Positions 1 to 6,383 of a stretch of 64,000 bases of DNA are shown piece after piece. The DNA is from Burkholderia guangdongensis. Its GTDB lineage: Bacteria > Pseudomonadota > Gammaproteobacteria > Burkholderiales > Burkholderiaceae. Both the position numbers and the translations under genes were made by a program. The stretch spans positions 306,001 to 370,000 of the forward strand of contig NZ_JACBNX010000004.1 of NCBI RefSeq assembly GCF_013403875.1. The letters run 5' to 3'. The stretch's first letter is position 1; every line of letters starts with the position of its first letter. Under the pieces are notes generated by a model. That model did no database searches. It was not told the origin of the DNA and saw only the letters and a list, made by a program, of their open reading frames with translations.

Positions 1-458
1 TGCTGTCCGCGCGCACGCAGGAGGACGAGAAGGTCGCGGCGCTCGACGCGGGCGCGGACGACTACCTGACGAAGCCGTTCGGCGTGTCCGAGCTGCGCGC
101 GCGGATCCGCGCGCATCTGCGGCGGCGCAACCAGGGCGGCGCGAGCGCGTCGCCGCAGGTGAGCTTCGGGACGGTGAGCGTCGATCTCGCGCTGCGCCAG
201 GTCTGGCGCGACGGCGAGATCGTCCACCTGACGCCGCTCGAATATCGCCTGCTCGCGACGCTCGTGCGCCACGCGGGCCGCGTGCTCACGCACCGGCAGC
301 TGCTGCGCGACGTGTGGGGGCCGTCGCACGTCGACAGTCATCACTATCTGCGGATCTACATGGCGCATCTGCGCCAGAAGCTCGAGCGCGATCCCGCGCA
401 GCCGGAGTACATCGTCACCGAAACGGGTGTCGGCTACCGGCTCGTCGGCGCCGCTTGA
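1..458 (+). CDS. kdpE: KdpE response regulator (C-terminal part; 5' end outside window)
   Basis: Partial gene, reading frame entering at base 3. The visible part begins in the receiver domain (LSARTQE, then DAGADDYLTKPFG with the conserved Lys of the TKPF motif) and continues into an OmpR/PhoB-type winged-helix DNA-binding domain (LTPLEYRLLATLVRHAGRVLTHRQLL and the C-terminal TGVGYRL hairpin). The LSART...DAGADDYLTKPFG signature and the domain order match KdpE, partner of sensor kinase KdpD, which activates the high-affinity K+ uptake operon kdpFABC. The phosphoacceptor Asp lies upstream of the window. KdpD would be expected upstream. OmpR-family assignment is certain; KdpE rather than a paralogue is likely from sequence resemblance. 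Confidence 0.85.
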   Translation, partial: LSARTQEDEKVAALDAGADDYLTKPFGVSELRARIRAHLRRRNQGGASASPQVSFGTVSVDLALRQVWRDGEIVHLTPLEYRLLATLVRHAGRVLTHRQLLRDVWGPSHVDSHHYLRIYMAHLRQKLERDPAQPEYIVTETGVGYRLVGAA

Positions 459-502
459 GCGTGAGCATGAGCGTGGACACGAGCGCGCGCCCGTAAGCCG
501 TT

Positions 503-511
503 TGTTATACT
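503..511 (+). promoter_or_regulatory. Candidate extended -10 promoter for the riboswitch-sugE transcript
   Basis: TATACT at 506-511 is one mismatch from TATAAT and is preceded by TGT, an extended -10 element. No convincing -35 is visible, as expected for extended -10 promoters. The predicted transcription start near 518 falls at the base of the first riboswitch hairpin, which supports the assignment. Confidence 0.5.
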
Positions 512-516
512 CCCGG

Positions 517-564
517 CCGCCCGGGGACGACCCCGGGCCATTCGCTTGAACGGGGACGGCCCCA
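517..564 (+). promoter_or_regulatory. Guanidine-II (mini-ykkC) riboswitch
   Basis: Two tandem GC-rich hairpins each carry an ACGR tetraloop, the defining architecture of the mini-ykkC/guanidine-II class. Hairpin 1 is an 8-bp stem (519-526 with 531-538) closing loop ACGA (527-530). Hairpin 2 is a 4-bp stem (552-555 with 560-563) closing loop ACGG (556-559). The linker is 13 nt. It lies 25 nt before sugE, whose family exports guanidinium. Class members bind one guanidinium per hairpin and usually release the ribosome-binding site. A third small hairpin (GATTC 568-572 with GAATC 576-580) covers the only SD-like GGAA before the start codon and may be the expression platform; that last point is inference. 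Confidence 0.92.
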
Positions 565-588
565 TCTGATTCGCGGAATCGCTTCGAC

Positions 589-909
589 ATGGCCTGGGTT
601 TTGTTGATGATCGCCGGTTTGCTGGAGGTCGCGTGGGCGGCCGGGATGAAATCGTCGGACGGCTTCACACGGCTCGGCCCGTCGGTGTTTACGGTCGTGA
701 CGGCGCTCGGCAGCTTCGTGCTGCTCGCGATCGCGATGCGCGAACTGCCGCTCGGCACCGCGTACGCGGTCTGGACCGGGATCGGCGCGGTCGGCGCGTT
801 CGTGTTCGGCATCGTGATGATGGGCGAGGCGGTGACGGCCGCGCGCGTCGCGAGCGCGGCGCTGATCGTCGCGGGGCTCGTCGGGCTCAAGCTGTCGTCC
901 GCGCACTGA
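589..909 (+). CDS. sugE: SugE/Gdx-type SMR guanidinium exporter
   Basis: 106-residue small multidrug resistance protein with four predicted membrane helices. Glu13 in the first helix is the SMR proton/substrate-coupling residue. The GTAYAVWTGIGAVG segment (Tyr59, Trp62) is the signature of the SugE/Gdx branch rather than the EmrE branch. Gdx proteins function as dual-topology dimers in the inner membrane and exchange guanidinium for protons; older annotation calls them quaternary ammonium resistance proteins. The guanidine-II riboswitch directly upstream makes guanidinium the natural substrate. The start at 589 is weakly supported by an SD-like GGAA ten bases upstream, probably masked by RNA structure. 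The gene appears monocistronic, with a fresh promoter before the next gene. Confidence 0.93.
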   Translation: MAWVLLMIAGLLEVAWAAGMKSSDGFTRLGPSVFTVVTALGSFVLLAIAMRELPLGTAYAVWTGIGAVGAFVFGIVMMGEAVTAARVASAALIVAGLVGLKLSSAH

Positions 910-943
910 ACGGCGCGCCGCGCGACCCTCGGGTTCCGGTGTC

Positions 944-973
944 TTGGGGGGCGGATGCTGCGCTGCTTATAAT
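944..973 (+). promoter_or_regulatory. Sigma70-type promoter for the DUF4126 gene
   Basis: Perfect -10 hexamer TATAAT at 968-973, with a poor -35 match (TTGGGG, 944-949) 18 bases upstream. It sits 35 bases before the DUF4126 start codon. Confidence 0.6.
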
Positions 974-1008
974 GGAACGCATCCGAGCCTGAATGCAAGG
1001 AGGCCGTG

Positions 1009-1626
1009 ATGGTCGAAGCCATTTCGCTCGGCGCGGGTCTCGCGTGGGCGAGCGGCCTGCGCCTGTACCTGACCGTGCTGATCGCGGGCGTGCTCGCCCG
1101 GATCGGCTGGCTCCATCTGCCCGATACGCTCGCGATCCTCACGTCGCCGTGGGTGATCGGCGCGGCGGCGGCGCTCGCGGTCGCCGAGTTCCTTGCCGAC
1201 AAGATTCCCGCGTTCGATTCCCTGTGGGACGCGGTCCACACGTTCATCCGGATTCCGGCCGGCGCGGTGCTCGCGGCCGGCGCGCTCGGCCATGCCGATC
1301 CGACGGTGCTCGCGATCGCCGGACTCGCCGGCGGCACGCTCGCCGGCGCGTCGCACGTGACGAAGGCCGGCACGCGCGCGCTGATCAACCTGTCGCCGGA
1401 GCCGATCTCGAACTGGATCGCGTCGTCCACCGAGGACGGCCTCGTGTTCGGCGGGCTCGCGCTCGCATTCTTCGCGCCGCTGCTGTTCCTCGTGCTGCTG
1501 GCCGGGTTCCTCGCGGCGTCCGCGTGGGCGTTGCCGCGGCTCTGGCGCGGCGTGTACGGCGGCTTCAGGGGGATGGCGAACCACATGGTCACGCGGCTCC
1601 ATTCGATCGGGAGCAAACGAGATTGA
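1009..1626 (+). CDS. DUF4126 family membrane protein
   Basis: 205-residue integral membrane protein with an N-terminal hydrophobic helix, Gly/Ala-rich helices in the middle and two strong C-terminal helices (about residues 145-180) before a basic tail. The family is widespread and has no proven function. I place the start at ATG 1009 rather than GTG 1006 because the strong SD AAGGAGG (997-1003) is then five bases away. The stop TGA overlaps a TTG in the downstream permease frame, so the two genes may be translationally coupled. Conserved motifs such as SGLRLY near the N terminus and SHxTKAGTRAL in the middle support the DUF4126 call. Confidence 0.82.
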   Translation: MVEAISLGAGLAWASGLRLYLTVLIAGVLARIGWLHLPDTLAILTSPWVIGAAAALAVAEFLADKIPAFDSLWDAVHTFIRIPAGAVLAAGALGHADPTVLAIAGLAGGTLAGASHVTKAGTRALINLSPEPISNWIASSTEDGLVFGGLALAFFAPLLFLVLLAGFLAASAWALPRLWRGVYGGFRGMANHMVTRLHSIGSKRD

Positions 1627-4271
1627 GGGGGCGGCCATCCGTCGGGCCGCCATCCGTGGGGCACGGTGACGGCACGCCGCGCGCGCACGCGGGCCGGTTC
1701 GGCTGGCGCGATCTCGTCGCGCTGGCCGCGCGGATGACCGCGCGCGACTGGCGCGCCGGCGAACTGACGCTGCTGGTGCTCGCGCTGGTGCTCGCGGTCG
1801 CGGCGCTGACGAGCGTCGGGTTCCTCGCGGACCGACTGCGCGCGGGCCTCGAGCGCGACGCGCGGCGGATGCTCGGCGCCGATTTCGTCGTGCGCGCCGA
1901 TCGTCCGGTCGATCGGTCGTTCTTCGACGAAGCGCGCAAGCTCGGCCTGCGCACCGCGACGACCGCGATTTTTCCGAGCATGATCGGCGCTTCCCCCGAT
2001 CCTTCCCCCGATGCTTCATCCGCTGCGTCGCCCGCCGCCGCGCCGCTGTCGCGGCTCGCCGCGGTGAAGGCCGTCTCACCGGGCTATCCGCTGCGCGGCG
2101 CGGTCGAGATCGCGCCGGCGCCCGGCGCGCCGTCGCACCAGGCCGCGTCGATTCCGGCGCCCGGCACCGTGTGGGCCGATCCCGCGCTGCTCGACGCGCT
2201 GCACGTGCCGATCGGCGGCCGCGTGCGCGTCGGGCTGCGCACGTTCACGGTCGCCGCGTCGATCTCCCGCGAGCTCGATCGCGGCTTCTCGTTCGTCAAC
2301 TTTTCGCCGCGGCTGATGCTGCGCGCGGACGACCTCGCGTCGACCGGGCTCGTCGGCTACGGCAGCCGCGTCACGTACCGGCTGCTCGTCGCGGGCGACG
2401 AGCAGGCCGTCGCGCGCTTCGCCGCGTACGCGCACGCGCGCGTCGACGGCGGCAAGCTGCGCGGCGTCGGCCTCGAATCGCTGCAGGAAGGCCAGCCGCA
2501 GGTGCGACAGACGCTCGACCGCGCGCGCGCGTTCCTGACCCTCGTCGCGCTGCTGACCGCGCTGCTCGCCGCGGTCGCGATCGCGATGGCCGCGCAGCGC
2601 TACATGCGCCGCCATCTCGACGGCTGCGCGACGATGCGCTGCCTCGGCATTGGCCGCCGCACGCTCGGCACACTGTTCGCGCTCGAATTCGCGGGGATCG
2701 GCGTCGCGGGCGGCGTCGCCGGCACGCTGCTCGGCTACGGCGGCCACTGGATCCTGCTCGCGGCGCTCGGCAGCCTGATCGACGTCGTGTTGCCGCCGCC
2801 GACCGCGTGGCCGGCTGTCGTCGGCGTCGGCGCGGCGCTCGTGCTGCTGCTCGGCTTCGCGCTGCCGCCGCTCGTGCCGCTCACGCGCGTGCCGCCGGTG
2901 CGCGTGCTGCGGCGCGAGTGGGGCGGTGCCGCGCGCACCGCGTGGGCCGCGTATGCGGTCGGCGTCGCGCTGTTCGCGGCGTTGCTGATCGCGGCGGCCG
3001 GCAACCTGAAGCTCGGCCTGATCGTCGCCGGCGGTTTCGCGCTCGGGCTCGTCGGCTTCGCGCTCGTCGCGCGGCTCGCGCTGTTCGCGGCCGCGCGCGC
3101 GGCGCGCAACGCGCGTGTGTCGGCGCGCGTGCCGGCGGGCGTCGGCTGGCGCTACGCGCTCGCGTCGCTCGACCGGCGCGGCACCGCGAGCGCGCTGCAG
3201 ATCACCGCGCTCGCGCTCGGCCTGATGTGCCTGCTGCTGATCGCGATCACGCGCAACGATCTCGTCGCCGGCTGGCGCGCGTCGACACCGTCCGACGGGC
3301 CGAACCAGTTCCTGATCGACATCCAGCCCGACCAGCGCGCGGATGTCGCGTCGTGGCTCGCCGCGCACGGCATCGACGCCGCGCTCGAGCCGATGGTGCG
3401 CGGCCGGTTGATCGCGGTCAACGGCAAGCCGGTGGACCCCAACGCGTACAAGACCGACGACGCGCGGCGGCTCGTTGACCGCGAGTTCAACCTGTCGTAT
3501 ACGACCCAACTGCCGTCCGACAACCGGATCGTCGCCGGGCGCTGGTACGGCGCGTCGACAACGCCGCAGATCTCGATCGAGGCCGGCCTCGCGAAGACGC
3601 TCGACGTGAAGCCGGGCGACGTGCTGAGTTTCGACGTGACCGGGCTGACGATCGACGCGCCGATCACGAGCGTGCGCAAGCTCGACTGGGGCACGTTCCG
3701 CGTGAACTTCTTCGTGCTGATGCCGCCCGCCGCGCTGACGGATTTCCCGGCGATCTACCTGACGAGCTTCCATTTGCCGACGGAGCGCGCGGCGCTGCTC
3801 GATCCGCTGATCGCGCGCGATCCGAACCTGACCGCGATCGACGTGACGCCGATCCTCGCGCAGCTCGAGCGCGTGCTGCTGCAGGTGACCGGCGCGGTGC
3901 AGTTCCTGTTCGCGTTCACGCTCGCGGCCGGCGTGCTCGTGCTCTACACGGCGCTCGCCGGCTCGCGCGACGAGCGCGTGCGGGAGGCGGCGCTGCTGCG
4001 CGCGCTCGGCGCGTCGCGCGCGCAGGTGGTCGCGGTGCAGCGCGCGGAGTTCGTCGTGGTCGGCACGCTCGCGGGCGCGATGGCGGCGGCGGGCGCGCTC
4101 GCGGTCGGCGCGGTGCTCGCGTCGCGCGTGTTCGATTTCCGGCTCGTGCCCGATCCGTGGCTCGTGCCGGCCGGTATCGCGGCCGGTGTCGCGTGCGCGG
4201 GTGCGGCCGGCTGGCTGAGCCTGCATAATGTGCTGCGGCGCCCCGCGCTGCGGTCGCTGCGCGACGCTTGA
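1623..4271 (+). CDS. FtsX-like ABC transporter permease (YbbP/LolC-E superfamily)
   Basis: 882 residues if the TTG at 1623 is used; it overlaps the upstream stop (TTGA) and has GGGAG 9 bases before it. ATG 1734 (845 residues) is the conservative alternative. The protein has the layout of large FtsX-domain permeases: a TM helix near residues 50-75, a periplasmic MacB_PCD-like domain, a three-helix FtsX module around residues 300-420, further helices in the middle, a second periplasmic domain, and a second FtsX module at the C terminus. Such permeases work with a LolD/YbbA-type ATPase in export, lipoprotein trafficking or envelope release. No ATPase gene is visible here, so its partner is presumably encoded elsewhere. 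The substrate is unknown. Confidence 0.85.
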   Translation: MRGRPSVGPPSVGHGDGTPRAHAGRFGWRDLVALAARMTARDWRAGELTLLVLALVLAVAALTSVGFLADRLRAGLERDARRMLGADFVVRADRPVDRSFFDEARKLGLRTATTAIFPSMIGASPDPSPDASSAASPAAAPLSRLAAVKAVSPGYPLRGAVEIAPAPGAPSHQAASIPAPGTVWADPALLDALHVPIGGRVRVGLRTFTVAASISRELDRGFSFVNFSPRLMLRADDLASTGLVGYGSRVTYRLLVAGDEQAVARFAAYAHARVDGGKLRGVGLESLQEGQPQVRQTLDRARAFLTLVALLTALLAAVAIAMAAQRYMRRHLDGCATMRCLGIGRRTLGTLFALEFAGIGVAGGVAGTLLGYGGHWILLAALGSLIDVVLPPPTAWPAVVGVGAALVLLLGFALPPLVPLTRVPPVRVLRREWGGAARTAWAAYAVGVALFAALLIAAAGNLKLGLIVAGGFALGLVGFALVARLALFAAARAARNARVSARVPAGVGWRYALASLDRRGTASALQITALALGLMCLLLIAITRNDLVAGWRASTPSDGPNQFLIDIQPDQRADVASWLAAHGIDAALEPMVRGRLIAVNGKPVDPNAYKTDDARRLVDREFNLSYTTQLPSDNRIVAGRWYGASTTPQISIEAGLAKTLDVKPGDVLSFDVTGLTIDAPITSVRKLDWGTFRVNFFVLMPPAALTDFPAIYLTSFHLPTERAALLDPLIARDPNLTAIDVTPILAQLERVLLQVTGAVQFLFAFTLAAGVLVLYTALAGSRDERVREAALLRALGASRAQVVAVQRAEFVVVGTLAGAMAAAGALAVGAVLASRVFDFRLVPDPWLVPAGIAAGVACAGAAGWLSLHNVLRRPALRSLRDA

Positions 4272-4326
4272 GCCGCACCTGAGCGGCGCGCCGGCTTTCT
4301 CCAGCACCCGAATCCGGAAGACCTGT

Positions 4327-4737
4327 ATGACCGATGTGAATGACGACGCGCCGTCGCAGCCGACGGCGTTCGAGCTCGTGGGCGGCGAGGCCCGCGTGCG
4401 CGAAATCGTGGATCGTTTCTACGATCTGATGGACCTCGAGCCCGAGTTCGCGCAGATCCGCGCGCTGCACCCGGCGTCGCTCGACGGCTCGCGCGACAAG
4501 CTGTTCTGGTTTCTGTGCGGCTGGCTCGGCGGGCCGGACCACTACATCGAGCGCTTCGGCCATCCGCGGCTGCGCGCGCGGCATCTGCCGTTCGCGATCG
4601 CGTCGGTCGAGCGCGACCAGTGGCTGCGCTGCATGGCGTGGGCGATGGAGGACGCCGGGCTGCCCGAGCCGCTGCGCGAGCGGCTGATGCATTCGTTCTT
4701 CGACACCGCCGACTGGATGCGCAACCGGCCCGGCTGA
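4327..4737 (+). CDS. Group II truncated haemoglobin
   Basis: 136-residue globin. The short 2-on-2 globin fold is indicated by the N-terminal helix (VREIVDRFYDLM), the KLFWFLCGWLGGP segment, and the GHPRLRARHLPF block in which His86 is the expected proximal haem ligand. Trp99 (ERDQWL) matches the G8 Trp typical of group II truncated globins. Members bind O2/NO and are linked to nitrosative or oxidative stress and oxygen handling. The start codon is ATG 4327, with no strong SD. It lies 55 bases after the ABC permease and 106 bases before the AlaX gene, so co-transcription is possible. Confidence 0.9.
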   Translation: MTDVNDDAPSQPTAFELVGGEARVREIVDRFYDLMDLEPEFAQIRALHPASLDGSRDKLFWFLCGWLGGPDHYIERFGHPRLRARHLPFAIASVERDQWLRCMAWAMEDAGLPEPLRERLMHSFFDTADWMRNRPG

Positions 4738-4843
4738 TCGACCGGTACACCGCCGCCCGGATGCCGGTGCAAGCGCCACTGGGGCCGCAACGCGCATCGG
4801 GCGACACTCGGCGAATCTCATCGGCTACGACACGTTCCCCATC

Positions 4844-5572
4844 ATGACTACTGAAGCATTGTTCCGCGAAGACGCCTATCTGGCCCGCTGCGACGCGATC
4901 GTCACGGCCGTCGACGAGCTCGGCATCCATCTCGACCGCACCGTGTTCTATCCGCTCGGCGGCGGGCAGGCGGGCGACACCGGCGTGCTGACGCTTCCCG
5001 GCGGCGCGACGATCGCGATCGCCGACACGCGCAAGGCGAAGTTCGACGGCGCGACGCCCGACGACGCGGTGCACGTGCCCGCGCCCGAGCAGGCGGCGCT
5101 CGCGGCCGTCGCGCCGGGTACGCGCGTCGTCGCCGAGATCGACTGGGCGCGCCGCTACCGGCACATGCAGCTGCATACCGCCGGGCATCTCGCGTGCGCG
5201 GTGCTGCCGTATCCGGTCGACGGCTGCAGCGTGACCGCCGACTACGTGCGAATCGATTTCGCGACCGTCGAGCCGATCGAGCGCGAGCACGTCGAGGCGC
5301 GGCTCGCCGCGCTGATCGGCGGCGCGCATCCGGTCACGACCGAATGGATCACCGACGACGAGATGGCCGCGCGGCCCGAGCTCGTGCGGACGATGAGCGT
5401 GAAGCCGCCGATGGGCCTCGGGCGCGTGCGGCTGCTGCGGATCGAGGGCGTCGATCTGCAGCCGTGCGGCGGCACGCACGTGCGCAACACGTCGGAGATC
5501 GGCGGGCTGCGCGTCGCGAAGCTCGAGAAGAAGAGCGCGCGCACGCGGCGGCTCGTGCTGGAGCTCGCATGA
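4844..5572 (+). CDS. AlaX-type alanyl-tRNA editing protein
   Basis: 242-residue stand-alone homologue of the AlaRS editing domain. It carries a TPLGGGQ-like N-terminal Gly motif (FYPLGGGQAGDTG, residues 35-47), the zinc-binding HxxxH motif (His107, His111) and CGGTH (Cys208, His212), which together form the four-ligand metal site. These proteins hydrolyse mischarged Ser- or Gly-tRNA(Ala) in trans. With an N-terminal barrel-like region and the full editing core but no C-terminal C-Ala domain, its length fits AlaX-M. The stop overlaps the next ATG by four bases (ATGA), indicating translational coupling with the DUF924 gene. Confidence 0.9.
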   Translation: MTTEALFREDAYLARCDAIVTAVDELGIHLDRTVFYPLGGGQAGDTGVLTLPGGATIAIADTRKAKFDGATPDDAVHVPAPEQAALAAVAPGTRVVAEIDWARRYRHMQLHTAGHLACAVLPYPVDGCSVTADYVRIDFATVEPIEREHVEARLAALIGGAHPVTTEWITDDEMAARPELVRTMSVKPPMGLGRVRLLRIEGVDLQPCGGTHVRNTSEIGGLRVAKLEKKSARTRRLVLELA

Positions 5573-6312
5573 CCACGGCTGGCGATTCGGCGGCGGACGG
5601 TTCGAAGGCGGCTGATTCGAAGGCGACCGACGCGAAGGCGGCCGATTCGAAGGCGACCGACGCGAAGGCGACCGACTCGAAGGCGACCGACGCGAAGGCG
5701 GCCGATTCGGCGACGGACTACGCGGCGCTCGATCCGCACGCGCGCGACGTGCTCGATTTCTGGTTCGGCGTGCCCGATTCCGACGGTTTCGGCAAGCCGC
5801 GCTCGCCGTGGTTCAACGGCGGCGCGAAGCTCGACGGGCAACTGCGCGAGCGGTTCGGCGCGCTGCACGACGCGGCGTGCGGCGGCGCGTGCGATCGCTG
5901 GGCCGCGACACCGCTCGGCGCGCTTGCGTTGATCGTCGTGCTCGACCAGTTTTCGCGGAACATTCATCGCGGCACGCCGCGCGCGTTCGCGGCCGACGCG
6001 AAGGCGCTCGCGCATGCGCGCGACGTCGTCGCGGCGGGCTGGGACGCGCGGCTGCCGAGCGTCTATCACCGCGCGTTCGTCTATCTGCCGTTCGAGCACG
6101 ATGAATCGCGCGACAGCCAGCGCGAGGCCGTGCGGCTGTTCGCGTTGCTGAAGGACCTGGACGCGGGCTGCGACGGCTATCACGACTACGCGCTGCGTCA
6201 CGCGGCCGTGATCGAGCGGTTCGGGCGCTTTCCGCACCGGAATGCGATTCTCGGCCGCGCGTCGACCGACGAAGAAGCGGCGTTTCTGCGCGAGCCGCGA
6301 TCGTCGTTCTGA
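5569..6312 (+). CDS. DUF924 family protein with a repetitive N-terminal extension
   Basis: 247 residues. The C-terminal ~200 residues are the DUF924 (YPO1062-like) alpha-helical fold: VLDFWFG, LDQFSRNIHRGTPRAFAAD, FVYLPFEHDES and FGRFPHRNAILGR are all recognisable. The family is TPR-like and has no established enzymatic role. Residues 15-44 are an unusual low-complexity tract of alternating ADSKA/TDAKA units, encoded by three 30-bp direct repeats. The start ATG overlaps the AlaX stop. The extension is probably disordered and not needed for the fold. An alternative start downstream of the repeat is possible but has no clear SD. Confidence 0.85.
   Translation: MTTAGDSAADGSKAADSKATDAKAADSKATDAKATDSKATDAKAADSATDYAALDPHARDVLDFWFGVPDSDGFGKPRSPWFNGGAKLDGQLRERFGALHDAACGGACDRWAATPLGALALIVVLDQFSRNIHRGTPRAFAADAKALAHARDVVAAGWDARLPSVYHRAFVYLPFEHDESRDSQREAVRLFALLKDLDAGCDGYHDYALRHAAVIERFGRFPHRNAILGRASTDEEAAFLREPRSSF
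5611..5700 (+). repeat. Three 30-bp in-frame tandem repeats inside the DUF924 gene
   Basis: Three near-identical 30-bp units (5611-5640, 5641-5670, 5671-5700), each built from two 15-bp subunits ending in gaaggcg, with partial flanking copies. As the period is a multiple of three, copy-number change would alter protein length without a frameshift. Confidence 0.9.
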
Positions 6313-6328
6313 CGCGGCGCCGCGTGTC

Positions 6329-6372
6329 GTGACGTGACGTGACGTGACGCGGCGCGGCGCGGCGCGGCGCGG
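6329..6372. repeat. Adjacent pentanucleotide tandem repeats between convergent genes
   Basis: Four exact GTGAC units (6329-6348) pass directly into four GCGGC units (6349-6368) plus a partial copy. They fill most of the 71-bp gap between the DUF924 stop and the convergent glycosyltransferase stop. No intrinsic terminator is evident in this gap. Confidence 0.85.
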
Positions 6373-6383
6373 TGTGGCCCGCG

